Assembly (NCBI RefSeq): GCF_022965805.1
Contig: NW_027331025.1
Span: forward strand, 1-64,000
DNA: 64,000 nt
DNA from: Primulina eburnea
Lineage: Eukaryota > Streptophyta > Magnoliopsida > Lamiales > Gesneriaceae
Reading direction: 5' to 3'
The stretch's first letter is position 1. Each line of letters opens with the position of its first letter. Positions 9,796 through 23,490 of the stretch are shown piece after piece. The notes beneath the pieces were generated by a model. It was given only the letters and a program-made list of their open reading frames with translations. It made no database searches and was not told the DNA's origin. The position numbers were made by a program, and so were the translations under genes.

Positions 9796-9805
9796 TATAT
9801 ATATA
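9796..9805 (+). promoter_or_regulatory. Probable TATA box of the host LTR
   Basis: TATATATATA lies about 50 bp downstream of the hairpin cluster and is the best TATA candidate in this LTR. Its role is inferred from position. Confidence 0.55.
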
Positions 9806-11477
9806 GATTGGCCTCGAAATTCCCTTCATTCAGCAACAGAAATCGTGATTTCAGAGGAAGAAGAGCTTCCAACTTTCTTCAAGGCTTTGTATTGTGATTT
9901 TTTCAAGTCTTAGCCACCCAAACTTTAATCCGATTTTAGGGTTGAACTCCTCTCTTTATTTGCTACAAGTTGATGTAAGTATTGTTCAATTCTAGCATGT
10001 TTTGAGAATTACATATTGGGGAAATGCTGATATGCTTATATATATGTGTTCTTGAGAGAATTGTTATCGTAGAAACGCAATCGGATCGAAGAACGGATAT
10101 CGTATGTTATTATTATGATTTTTCAGCATGTATAGAAGGAAGTATATGCAGATTTTGAGATCTTGTCTTGGATATGGTGATGATTATGAATTGAGGAATG
10201 ATACAATTTTGATTAGGGAGAATTGGATTGACCGGTATCGAGAAATACACCGTTATGCCGTCAATGGTGTTGAAATGTACTAGTGAATTGATAGTATATG
10301 TATTGATTGGGTTAGGAATTGATGAAACACATATTACATTGCTATTTCAGATTGGTGTCGACGACTTTGACATCGAGTAATTGGCATCGACAGATAGTGT
10401 GCGACGAAAGGTATAAGTCATGTTTTGTTTGGGGAGATGTAACTCAATTAAGATATTATTTGAGTTTCCCAACCAAAATCACATACGAGTATTATTAAAT
10501 ATTTTGTAACATGTTTAAGAATTGTGTATAGCATTATATTCAATCTTTTAACATGTTATGCTTTGATTTCAGAATTGTATTCAAGCATGTATGATCAGTA
10601 TGATATTCAGCCATGAATATGATTATACGTTGTTTACATATTGATATTCATTGCATTTGAGATAGGAGAGTCTTTGACAGGCATTGTCAAATATCTAGAC
10701 GTTTCGGTGTATCTCAGCATAGGAGTAGGCATTACTCTTATTGCCGCCGTTGATACAGCTCAGACCGAAGTCTAGGAATGAGACGTACATTACCCCGATT
10801 GGAGGGTAGGTAGTGACGTCTTATTCACCCCGGGATCCCTAGAGTTCTAGTCGAGTCGAGTCCAGACATGGTTTGATTCGCATTGCATTGCATGTGCATA
10901 TGATGTCATTCATGATAACATGTTTCATGTTTAATTGATTATATGCATGTATACATGTTTATACTGGGATTTGTTCTCACCGGTTTTCCGGTTGTTGTTA
11001 TGTCTGTATGTGTGCATAACAACAGGTGGGGCAGGATCTGGGTCACGCAGAGGATGAGAGATGGACATAGCGTGGTGATCTCGGGCTTAGCAGAAAAACT
11101 AGTAGTTGTACTTTGACATGTACTGTATTTTATTACTAGTTGTTCAGAGTAGTTGGAACAAGACATATTGTACCTTATGTTTGTATTTTAAATAAGGCAT
11201 GTATGTTGTTTATATACCTTAGATTTAATATTAAAAAGCGAAAAATTTGACCCACTTTTATATTAACGATCCATTTTATCCCAAAGACAAAGTTAGAACC
11301 CGGGTCCCCACACAAGTAGTAGATTACAACAATATTGAGCAAAGTTTAGCCCATAAAGTAATCCGAAAATAGAATCCCTCCCCTTCTTAGTCCTAGGCAA
11401 CCCCAGAATAAAGTGCATAGAAATGTTAATCCAAGTTCTTTTAAGAATAGCACGCGAAAGTGTTCCCAAAGTTCTAT

Positions 11478-14400
11478 TTACAACTTCAGTTTGTCCATCC
11501 GTTTGAGGATGACAAGTAGTAGATTACAACAATATGGAGCAAAGTTTAGCCCATAAAGTAATCCAAAAATAGAATCCCTCCCCTTCTTAGTCCTAGGCAA
11601 CCCCAAAATAAAGTCCATAGAAATGTCAATCAATGTTCTTTTAAGAATAGCACGCACAAGTGTTCCCAAAGTTCTATTTACAACTTCAGTTTGTCCATCC
11701 GTTTGGGGATGACAAGTAGTAGATTACAACAATATTGAGCAAAGTTTAGCCCATATAAGTTTTATTGACAACTTCAGTTTGTCCATCCGTTTGAGGATGA
11801 CAAATAGTAGATTACAACAATATTGAGCAAAGTTTAGCCCATAAAGTAATCCAAAAATAGAATCCCTCCCCTTCTTAGTCCTAGGCAACCCCAAAATAAA
11901 GTGCATAGAAATGTCAATCCAAGTTCTTTTTAAGAATAGCACGCAAAAGTGTTCCCAAAGTTCTATTTACAACTTCAGTTTGTCCATCCGTTTGAGGATG
12001 ACAAGTAGTAGATTACAACTTTATTGTGCAAAGTTTAGCCCATAAAGTAATCCAAAAATAGAATCCCTCCCCTTCTTAGTCCTAGGCAACCCAAAATAAA
12101 GTCCATAGAAATGTCAATCCAAGTTCTTTTTAAGAATAGCACGCAAAAGTGTTCCCAAAGTTCTATTGACAACTTCAGTTTGTCCATCCGTTTGAGGATG
12201 ACAAGTAGTAGATTACAACAATATTGAGCAAAGTTTAGCACATAAAGTGATTTCCAAAAATAGAATCTTTCACCTTCTTAGTCCTAGGCAACCCCAAAAT
12301 AAAGTCCATAGAAATGTCAGTCCAAGTTCTTTTAAGAATAGCACGCAAAAGTGTTCCCAAAGTTCTATTTACAACTTCAGTTTGTCCATCCGTTTGAGGA
12401 TGACAAGTAGTAGATTACAACAATATGGAGCAAAGTTTAGCCCTTAAAGTAATCCAAAAATAGAATCCCTCCCCTTCTTAGTCCTAGGCAACCCCAAAAT
12501 AAAGTCCATAGAAATGTCAATCAAAGTTCTTTTAAGAATAGCACGCACAAGTGTTCCCAAAGTTCTATTTACAACTTCAGTTTGTCCATCCGTTTGGAGA
12601 TGACAAAGAGTAGATTACAACAATATTGAGTAAAGTTTAGCCCATATAAGTTCTATTGACAACTTCAGTTTATCCATCCGTTTGGGGATGACAAGTAGTA
12701 GATTACAACAATATTGAGCAAAGTTTAGCCCATATAAATTTTATTGACAACTTCAGTTTGTCCATCCGTTTGAGGATGACAAATAGTAGATTACAACAAT
12801 ATTGAGCAAAGTTTAGCCCATAAAGTAATCCAAAAATAGAATTCCTCCCCTTCTTAGTCCTAGGCAACCCCAAAATAAAGTGCATAGAAATGTCAATCCA
12901 AGTTCTTTTTAAGAATAGCACGCAAAAGTGTTCCCAAAGTTCTATTTACAACTTCAGTTTGTCCATCCGTTTGAGGATGACAAGTAGTAGATTACAACTT
13001 TATTGTGCAAAGTTTAGCCCATAAAGTAATCCAAAAATAGAATCCCTCCCCTTCTTAGTCCTAGGCAACCCCAAAATAAAGTCCATAGAAATGTCAATCC
13101 AAGTTCTTTTTAAGAATAGCACGCAAAAGTGTTCCCAAAGTTCTATTGACAACTTCAGTTTGTCCATCCGTTTGAGGATGACAAGTAGTAGATTACAACA
13201 ATATGGAGCAAGGTTAGGCCATAAAGTAATCCAAAAATAGAATCCCTCCCCTTCTTAGTCCTAGGCAACCCCAAAATAAAGTGCATAGAAATGTCAATCC
13301 AAGTTCTTTTATGAATAGCACGCAAAAGTGTTCCCAAAGTTCTATTTACAACTTCAGTTTGTCCATCCGTTTGGGGATGACAAGTAGTAGATTACAACAA
13401 TATTGAGCAAAGTTTAGCCCATAAAGTAATCCGAAAATAGAATCCCTCCCCTTCTTTTAAGAATAGCACGCAAAAGTGATCCCAAAGTTCTATTGACAAC
13501 TTCAGTTTGTCCATCTGTTTGAGGATGACAAGTAGTAGATTGCAACAATATTGTGCAAAGTTTAGCCCATAAAGTAATCCAAAAATAGAATCCCTCCCCT
13601 TCTTAATCCTAGGCAACCCCAAAATAAAGTCCATAGAAATGTCAATCCAAGTTCTTTTTAAGAATAGCACGCAAAAGTGTTCCCAAAGTTCTATTTATAA
13701 CTTCAGTTTGTCCATCCGTTTGAGGATGACAAGTAGTAGATTACAACAATATTGAGCAAAGTTTAGCACATAAAGTAATCCAAAAATAGAATCCCTCACC
13801 TTCTTAGTCCTAGGCAACCCCAAAATAAAGTCCATAGAAATGTCAGTCCAAGTTCCTTTAAGAATAGCACGCAAAAGTGTTCCCAAAGTTCTATTTACAA
13901 CTTCAGTTTGTCCATCCGTTTGAGGATGACAAGTAGTAGATTACAACAATATGGAGCAAAGTTTAGCCCATAAAGTAATCCAAAAATAGAATTCCACCCC
14001 TTCTTAGTCCTTGGCAACCCCAAAATAAAGTCCATAGAAATGTCAATCCAAGTTCTTTTTAAGAATAGCACGCAAAAGTGTTCCCAAAGTTCTATTTTAC
14101 AACTTCAGTTTGTCCATCCGTTTGAGGATGACAAGTAGCAGATTACAACAATATTGAGCAAAGTTTAGCCCATAAAGTAATCCAAAAATAGAATCCCTCC
14201 CCTTCTTAGTCCTAGGCAACCCAAAAATAAAGTCCATAGAAATGTCAATCCAAGTTCCTTTTAAGAATAGCACGCAAAAGTGTTCCCAAAGTTCTATTTA
14301 CAACTTCAGTTTGTCCATCCGTTTGGGGATGACAAGTAGTAGATTACAACAATATTGAGCAAAGTTTAGCCCATAAAGTAATCCGAAAATAGAATCCCTC

Positions 14401-17400
14401 CCCTTCTTAGTCCTAGGCAACCCCAGAATAAAGTGCATAGAAATGTTAATCCAAGTTCTTTTAAGAATAGCACGCGAAAGTGTTCCCAAAGTTCTATTTA
14501 CAACTTCAATTTGTCCATCCGTTTGAGGATGACAAGTAGTAGATTACAACAATATGGAGCAAAGTTTAGCCCATAAAGTAATCCAAAAATAGAATCCCTC
14601 CCCTTCTTAGTCCTAGGCAACCCCAAAATAAAGTCCATAGAAATGTCAATCAATGTTCTTTTAAGAATAGCACGCACAAGTGTTCCCAAAGTTCTATTTA
14701 CAACTTCAGTTTGTCCATCCGTTTGGGGATGACAAGTAGTAGATTACAACAATATTGAGCAAAGTTTAGCCCATATAAGTTTTATTGACAACTTCAGTTT
14801 GTCCATCCGTTTGAGGATGACAAATAGTAGATTACAACAATATTGAGCAAAGTTTAGCCCATAAAGTAATCCAAAAATAGAATCCCTCCCCTTCTTAGTC
14901 CTAAGCAACCCCAAAATAAAGTGCATAGAAATGTCTATCCAAGTTCTTTTTAAGAATAGCACGCAAAAGTGTTCCCAAAGTTCTATTTACAACTTCAGTT
15001 TGTCCATCCGTTTGAGGATGACAAGTAGTAGATTACAACTTTATTGTGCAAAGTTTAGCCCATAAAGTAATCCAAAAATAGAATCCCTCCCCTTCTTAGT
15101 CCTAGGCAACCCCAAAATAAAGTCCATAGAAATGTCAATCCAAGTTCTTTTTAAGAATAGCACGCAAAAGTGTTCCCAAAGTTCTATTGACAACTTCAGT
15201 TTGTCCATCCGTTTGAGGATGACAAGTAGTAGATTAAAACAATATTGAGCAAAGGTTAGCACATAAAGTGATTTCCAAAAATAGAATCTTTCGCCTTCTT
15301 AGTCCTAGGCAACCCCAAAATAAAGTCCATAGAAATGTCAGTCCAAGTTCTTTTAAGAATAGCACGCAAAAGTGTTCCCAAAGTTCTATTTACAACTTCA
15401 GTTTGTCCATCCGTTTGAGGATGACAAGTAGTAGATTACAACAATATGGAGCAAAGTTTAGCCCTTAAAGTAATCCAAAAATAGAATCCCTCCCCTTCTT
15501 AGTCCTAGGCAACCCCAAAATAAAGTCCATAGAAATGTCAATCAAAGTTCTTTTAAGAATAGCACGCACAAGTGTTCCCAAAGTTCTATTTACAACTTCA
15601 GTTTGTCCATCCGTTTGGAGATGACAAAGAGTAGATTACAACAATATTGAGCAAAGTTTAGCCCATATAAGTTCTATTGACAACTTCAGTTTATCCATCC
15701 GTTTGAGGATGACAAATAGTAGATTACAACAATATTGAGCAAAGTTTAGCCCATAAAGTAATCCAAAAATAGAATCCCTCCCCTTCTTAGTCCTAGGCAA
15801 CCCCAAAATAAAGTGCATAGAAATGTCAATCCAAGTTCTTTTTAAGAATAGCACGCAAAAGTGTTCCCAAAGTTCTATTTACAACTTCAGTTTGTCCATC
15901 CGTTTGAGGATGACAAGTAGTAGATTACAACTTTATTGTGCAAAGTTTAGCCCATAAAGTAATCCAAAAATAGAATCCCTCCCCTTCTTAGTCCTAGGCA
16001 ACCCCAAAATAAAGTCCATAGAAATGTCAATCCAAGTTCTTTTTAAGAATAGCACGCAAAAGTGTTCCCAAAGTTCTATTGACAACTTCAGTTTGTCCAT
16101 CCGTTTGAGGATGACAAGTAGTAGATTACAACAATATGGAGCAAGGTTAGGCCATAAAGTAATCCAAAAATAGAATCCCTCACCTTCTTAGTCCTAGGCA
16201 ACCCCAAAATAAAGTGCATAGAAATGTCAATCCAAGTTCTTTTATGAATAGCACGTAAAAGTGTTCCCAAAGTTCTATTTACAACTTCAGTTTGTCCATC
16301 CGTTTGGGGATGACAAGTAGTAGATTACAACAATATTGAGCAAAGTTTAGCCCATAAAGTAATCCGAAAATAGAATCCCTCCCCTTCTTTTAAGAATAGC
16401 TCGCAAAAGTGATCCCAAAGTTCTATTGACAACTTCAGTTTGTCCATCTGTTCGAGGATGACAAGTAGTAGATTGCAACAATATTGTGCAAAGTTTAGCC
16501 CATAAAGTAATCCAAAAATAGAATCCCTCCCCTTCTTAATCCTAGGCAACCCCAAAATAAAGTCCATAGAAATGTCAATCCAAGTTCTTTTTAAGAATAG
16601 CACGCAAAAGTGTTCCCAAAGTTCTATTTACAACTTCAGTTTGTCCATCCGTTTGAAGATGACAAGTAGTAGATTACAACAATATTGAGCAAAGTTTAGC
16701 ACATAAAGTAAACCAAAAATAGAATCCCTCACCTTCTTAGTCCTAGGCAACCCCAAAATAAAGTCCATAGAAATGTCAGTCCAAGTTCCTTTAAGAATAG
16801 CACGCAAAAGTGTTCCCAAAGTTCTATTTACAACTTCAGTTTGTCCATCCGTTTGAGGATGACAAGTAGTAGATTACAACAATATGGAGCAAAGTTTAGC
16901 CCATAAAGTAATCCAAAAATAGAATTCCTCCACTTCTTAGTCCTTGGCAACCCCAAAATAAAGTCCATAGAAATGTCAATCCAAGTTCTTTTTAAGAATA
17001 GCACGCAAAAGTGTTCCCAAAGTTCTATTTTACAACTTCAGTTTGTCCATCCGTTTGAGGATGACAAGTAGTAGATTACAACAATATTGAGCAAAGTTTA
17101 GCCCATAAAGTAATCCAAAAATAGAATCCCTCCCCTTCTTAGTCCTAGGCAACCCAAAAATAAAGTCCATAGAAATGTCAATCCAAGTTCTTTTTAAGAA
17201 TAGCACGCAAAAGTGTTCCCAAAGTTCTATTTACAACTTCAGTTTGTCCATCCGTTTGGGGATGACAAGTAGTAGATTACAACAATATTGAGCAAAGTTT
17301 AGCCCATAAAGTAATCCGAAAAGAGAATCCCTCCCCTTCTTAGTCCTAGGCAACCCCAGAATAAAGTGCATAGAAATGTTAATCCAAGTTCTTTTAAGAA

Positions 17401-20400
17401 TAGCACGCGAAAGTGTTCCCAAAGTTCTATTTACAACTTCAGTTTGTCCATCCGTTTGAGGATGACAAGTAGTAGATTACAACAATATGGAGCAAAGTTT
17501 AGCCCATAAAGTAATCCAAAAATAGAATCCCTCCCCTTCTTAGTCCTAGGCAACCCCAAAATAAAGTCCATAGAAATGTCAATCAATGTTCTTTTAAGAA
17601 TAGCACGCACAAGTGTTCTCAAAGTTCTATTTACAACTTCAGTTTGTCCATCCGTTTGGGGATGACAAGTAGTAGATTACAACAATATTGAGCAAAGTTT
17701 AGCCCCTATAAGTTTTATTGACAACTTCAGTTTGTCCATCCGTTTGAGGATGACAAATAGTAGATTACAACAATATTGAGCAAAGTTTAGCCCATAAAGT
17801 AATCCAAAAATAGAATCCCTCCCCTTCTTAGTCCTAGGCAACCCCAAAATAAAGTGCATAGAAATGTCAATCCAAGTTCTTTTATGAATAGCACGCAAAA
17901 GTGTTCCCAAAGTTCTATTTACAACTTCAGTTTGTCCATCCGTTTGGGGATGACAAGTAGTAGATTACAACAATATTGAGCAAAGTTTAGCCCATAAAGT
18001 AATCCGAAAATAGAATCCCTCCCCTTCTTTTAAGAATAGCTCGCAAAAGTGATCCCAAAGTTCTATTGACAACTTCAGTTTGTCCATCTGTTCGAGGATG
18101 ACAAGTAGTAGATTGCAACAATATTGTGCAAAGTTTAGCCCATAAAGTAATCCAAAAATAGAATCCGTCCCCTTCTTAATCCTAGGCAACCCCAAAATAA
18201 AGTCCATAGAAATGTCAATCCAAGTTCTTTTTAAGAATAGCACGCAAAAGTGTTCCCAAAGTTCTATTTACAACTTCAGTTTGTCCATCCGTTTGAAGAT
18301 GACAAGTAGTAGATTACAACAATATTGAGCAAAGTTTAGCACATAAAGTAAACCAAAAATAGAATCCCTCACCTTCTTAGTCCTAGGCAACCCCAAAATA
18401 AAGTCCATAGAAATGTCAGTCCAAGTTCCTTTAAGAATAGCACGCAAAAGTGTTCCCAAAGTTCTATTTACAACTTCAGTTTGTCCATCCGTTTGAGGAT
18501 GACAAGTAGTAGATTACAACAATATGGAGCAAAGTTTAGCCCATAAAGTAATCCAAAAATAGAATTCCTCCACTTCTTAGTCCTTGGCAACCCCAAAATA
18601 AAGTCCATAGAAATGTCAATCCAAGTTCTTTTTAAGAATAGCACGCAAAAGTGTTCCCAAAGTTCTATTTTACAACTTCAGTTTGTCCATCCGTTTGAGG
18701 ATGACAAGTAGTAGATTACAACAATATTGAGCAAAGTTTAGCCCATAAAGTAATCCAAAAATAGAATCCCTCCCCTTCTTAGTCCTAGGCAACCCAAAAA
18801 TAAAGTCCATAGAAATGTCAATCCAAGTTCTTTTTAAGAATAGCACGCAAAAGTGTTCCCAAAGTTCTATTTACAACTTCAGTTTGTCCATCCGTTTGGG
18901 GATGACAAGTAGTAGATTACAACAATATTGAGCAAAGTTTAGCCCATAAAGTAATCCGAAAAGAGAATCCCTCCCCTTCTTAGTCCTAGGCAACCCCAGA
19001 ATAAAGTGCATAGAAATGTTAATCCAAGTTCTTTTAAGAATAGCACGCGAAAGTGTTCCCAAAGTTCTATTTACAACTTCAGTTTGTCCATCCGTTTGAG
19101 GATGACAAGTAGTAGATTACAACAATATGGAGCAAAGTTTAGCCCATAAAGTAATCCAAAAATAGAATCCCTCCCCTTCTTAGTCCTAGGCAACCCCAAA
19201 ATAAAGTCCATAGAAATGTCAATCAATGTTCTTTTAAGAATAGCACGCACAAGTGTTCTCAAAGTTCTATTTACAACTTCAGTTTGTCCATCCGTTTGGG
19301 GATGACAAGTAGTAGATTACAACAATATTGAGCAAAGTTTAGCCCCTATAAGTTTTATTGACAACTTCAGTTTGTCCATCCGTTTGAGGATGACAAATAG
19401 TAGATTACAACAATATTGAGCAAAGTTTAGCCCATAAAGTAATCCAAAAATAGAATCCCTCCCCTTCTTAGTCCTAGGCAACCCCAAAATAAAGTGCATA
19501 GAAATGTCAATCCAAGTTCTTTTTAAGAATAGCACGCAAAAGTGTTCCCAAAGTTCTATTTACAACTTCAGTTTGTCCATCCGTTTGAGGATGACAAGTA
19601 GTAGATTACAACTTTATTGTGCAAAGTATAGCCCATAAAGTAATCCAAAAATAGAATCCCTCCCCTTCTTAGTCCTAGGCAACCCCAAAATAAAGTCCAT
19701 AGAAATGTCAATCCAAGTTCTTTTTAAGAATAGCACGCAAAAGTGTTCCCAAAGTTCTATTGACAACTTCAGTTTGTCCATCCGTTTGAGGATGACAAGT
19801 AGTAGATTACAACAATATTGAGCAAAGTTTAGCACATAAAGTGATTTCCAAAAATAGAATCTTTCACCTTCTTAGTCCTAGGCAACCCCAAAATAAAGTC
19901 CATAGAAATGTCAGTCCAAGTTCTTTTAAGAATAGCACGCAAAAGTGTTCCCAAAGTTCTATTTACAACTTCAGTTTGTCCATCCGTTTGAGGATGACAA
20001 GTAGTAGATTACAACAATATGGAGCAAAGTTTAGCCCATAAAGTAATCCAAAAATAGAATCCCTCCCCTTCTTAGTCCTAGGCAACCCCAAAATAAAGTC
20101 CATAGAAATGTCAATCAAAGTTCTTTTAAGAATAGCACGCACAAGTGTTCCCAAAGTTCTATTTACAACTTCAGTTTGTCCATCCGTTTGGAGATGACAA
20201 GTAGTAGATTACAACCATATTGAGCAAAGTTTAGCCCATATAAGTTCTATTGACAACTTCAGTTTATCCATCCGTTTGAGGATGACAAATAGTAGATTAC
20301 AACAATATTGAGCAAAGTTTAGCCCATAAAGTAATCCAAAAATAGAATCCCTCCCCTTCTTAGTCCTAGGCAACCCCAAAATAAAGTGCATAGAAATGTC

Positions 20401-22003
20401 AATCCAAGTTCTTTTTAAGAATAGCACGCAAAAGTGTTCCCAAAGTTCTATTTACAACTTCAGTTTGTCCATCCGTTTGAGGATGACAAGTAGTAGATTA
20501 CAACTTCATTGTGCAAAGTTTAGCCCATAAAGTAATCCAAAAATAGAATCCCTCCCCTTCTTAGTCCTAGGCAACCCCAAAATAAAGTCCATAGAAATGT
20601 CAATCCAAGTTCTTTTTAAGAATAGCACGCAAAAGTGTTCCCAAAGTTCTATTGACAACTTCAGTTTGTCCATCCGTTTGAGGATGACAAGTAGTAGATT
20701 ACAACAATATGGAGCAAGGTTAGGCCATAAAGTAATCCAAAAATAGAATCTCTCCCCTTCTTAGTCCTAGGCAACCCCAAAATAAAGTGCATAGAAATGT
20801 CAATCCAAGTTCTTTTATGAATAGCACGCAAAAGTGTTCCCAAAGTTCTATTTACAACTTCAGTTTGTCCATCCGTTTGGGGATGACAAGTAGTAGATTA
20901 CAACAATATTGAGCAAAGTTTAGCCCATAAAGTAATCCGAAAATAGAATCCCTCCCCTTCTTTTAAGAATAGCTCGCAAAAGTGATCCCAAAGTTCTATT
21001 GACAACTTCAGTTTGTCCATCTGTTCGAGGATGACAAGTAGTAGATTGCAACAATATTGTGCAAAGTTTAGCCCATAAAGTAATCCAAAAATAGAATCCC
21101 TCCCCTTCTTAATCCTAGGCAACCCCAAAATAAAGTCCATAGAAATGTCAATCCAAGTTCTTTTTAAGAATAGCACGCAAAAGTGTTCCCAAAGTTCTAT
21201 TTACAACTTCAGTTTGTCCATCCGTTTGAAGATGACAAGTAGTAGATTACAACAATATTGAGCAAAGTTTAGCACATAAAGTAAACCAAAAATAGAATCC
21301 CTCACCTTCTTAGTCCTAGGCAACCCCAAAATAAAGTCCATAGAAATGTCAGTCCAAGTTCCTTTAAGAATAGCACGCAAAAGTGTTCCCAAAGTTCTAT
21401 TTACAACTTCAGTTTGTCCATCCGTTTGAGGATGACAAGTAGTAGATTACAACAATATGGAGCAAAGTTTAGCCCATAAAGTAATCCAAAATAGAATTCC
21501 TCCACTTCTTAGTCCTTGGCAACCCCAAAATAAAGTCCATAGAAATGTCAATCCAAGTTCTTTTTAAGAATAGCACGCAAAAGTGTTCCCAAAGTGATAT
21601 TTTACAACTTCAGTTTGTCCATCCGTTTGAGGATGACAAGTAGTAGATTACAACAATATTGAGCAAAGTTTAGCCCATAAAGTAATCCAAAAATAGAATC
21701 CCTCCCCTTCTTAGTCCTAGGCAACCCAAAAATAAAGTCCATAGAAATGTCAATCCAAGTTCTTTTTAAGAATAGCACGCAAAAGTGTTCCCAAAGTTCT
21801 ATTTACAACTTCAGTTTGTCCATCCGTTTGGGGATGACAAGTAGTAGATTACAACAATATTGAGCAAAGTTTAGCCCATAAAGTAATCCGAAAAGAGAAT
21901 CCCTCCCCTTCTTAGTCCTAGGCAACCCCAAAATAAAGTGCATAGAAATGTTAATCCAAGTTCATTTAAGAATAGCACGCACAAGTGTTCCCAAAGTTCT
22001 ATT
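11478..22003 (-). repeat. Higher-order repeat block A (about 2.93 kb period, four copies)
   Basis: Matching monomer subtypes recur at 11478, 14498, 17431 and 19071, giving copies of 3020, 2933, 1640 and about 2933 bp. The 2933-bp unit fits 13 full monomers plus two 88-bp and one 148-bp deleted monomers. The first copy has one extra 88-bp monomer near 12661-12748. The 1640-bp copy fits seven full, one 88-bp and one 148-bp monomer, so it lost an internal segment of 1293 bp. The repeat fades after about 22000. Confidence 0.85.
13339..13486 (-). repeat. 148-bp deleted monomer (representative)
   Basis: A monomer that lacks about 53 bp between CCCCTTCTT and TTAAGAATAGC. The deleted form recurs once per block A copy, near 16272, 17912 and 20845, so it arose once and spread with the higher-order repeat. 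Confidence 0.85.
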
Positions 22004-23054
22004 TACAACTTCAGTTTGTCCATCCGTTTGAGGATGACAAGTAGTAGATTACAACAATATTGAGCAAAGTTTAGCCCATAAAGTAATCCAAAAATAGAAT
22101 CCCTCCCCTTCTTAGTCCTAGGCAACCCCAAAATAAAGTCCATAGAAATGTCAATCCAAGTTCTTTTTAAGAATAGCACGCAAAAGTGTTCCCAAAGTTC
22201 TATTTACAACTTTAGTTTGTCCATCCGTTTGAGGATGACAAGTAGTAGATTACAACAATATTGAGCAAAGTTTAGCCCATAAAGTTATCCAAAATAGAAT
22301 CCCTCACCTTCTTAGTCCTAGGCAACACCAAAATAAAGTCCATAGAAATGTCAGTCTAAGTTCTTTTAAGAATAGCACGCAAAAGTGTTCCCAAAGTTCT
22401 ATTTACAACTTCAGTTTTTCCATCCGTTTGAGGATGACAAGTAGTAGATTACAACAATATGGAGCAAAGTTTAGGCCATAAAGTAATCCAAAAATAGAAT
22501 CCCTCCCCTTCTTAGTCCTAGACAACCCCAAAATAAAGTCCATAGAAATGTCAATCCAAGTACTTTTAAGAATAGCACGCACAAGTGTTCCCAAAGTTCT
22601 ATTTACAACTTCAGTTTGTCCATCCGTTTGAGGATGACAAGTAGTATATTACAACAATATTGAGCTGAGTTTAGCCATAAAGTAATCCAAAAATAAAATC
22701 CATCCCCTTCTTAGTCCTTGGCAACCCCAAAATAAAGTCCATAGAAATGTCAATCCAAGTTCATTTTAAGAATAGCACGCAAAAGTGTTCCCAAAGTTCT
22801 ATTGACAACTTCAGTTTGTCCATCCGTTTGAGGATGACAAGTAGTAGATTACAACAATATTGAGCAAAGTTTAGCCCATAAAGTAATCCAAAAATAGAAT
22901 CCCTTCCCTTCTTAGTCCTAGGCAACCCTAAAATAAAGTCCAGAGAAATGTCAATCCAAGTTCTTTTTAAGAATAGCACGCAAAAGTGTTCCCAAATTTC
23001 TATTGACAACTTCAGTTCGTCCATCCGTTTGAGGATGACAAGTAGTAGATTACA

Positions 23055-23490
23055 ACTTATTGTGCAAATTTAGCCCATAAAAGTAATCCAAAAATAGAAT
23101 CCTCCCCTTCTTAGTCCTAGGCAACCACCAAAAATAAGTCATAGAAATGTCATCCAAGTTCTTTTTAAGAATTCAAGGCACGCAAAAGGTGGTCCCAAAG
23201 TTCTATTTACAACTTCATGTTGTCCAGTCCGTTTGAGGGATGACAAGTAGTAGATTAGCAACTCATTGTGAGCAAAAGTTTAGCCCATAAAGTAATCCAA
23301 AAGAGATCCCTCCCCTTCTTAGTCCTAGGCAACCCCAGAATAAAGTGCATAGAAAGTTAATCCAAGTTTCTTTTAAGATAAGCAACGCGAAAGTGTTCCA
23401 AGTTCTATTTCCACTTCAGTGTTGTCATCCGTTTGAGGATGACAGTAGTAGATTACAACAATATGGACTAAGTTTAGCCCATAGGATGAC
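23055..23490. other. Patch of clustered indels in the array
   Basis: About two monomers carry many single-base insertions and deletions not seen in neighbours (for example AAGGCACGCAAAAGGTGG and a 20-base jump at 23480). Adjacent monomers are clean. This fits low-accuracy raw read sequence left by gap filling rather than natural decay. Confidence 0.65.

Larger units (their letters stand above)
9418..11312 (+). repeat. 3' LTR of the host element
   Basis: The LTR starts TGTAATGCC after the polypurine tract and ends in CCCCACA just before satellite sequence begins, giving about 1895 bp. The last base is uncertain by two or three positions (11310-11314), because CACACA can be cut in several ways and the 5' LTR is not in the window. 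It holds a cluster of GC-rich inverted repeats (9520-9748) and a TATA-like run (9796-9805). From about 9806 to 11312 it is AT-rich R/U5 sequence with no gene. Its length and sequence differ clearly from the inserted element's LTR, so the two elements are different families of the same lineage. Confidence 0.87.

Noticed and set aside
12247..12447. Plus-strand 66-codon frames starting MISKNRIF in the array (also near 15268 and 19841).
   Set aside because: They lie antisense to the integrase-derived strand and exist only because a monomer variant lacks the usual stop. They are repeated with the higher-order unit.
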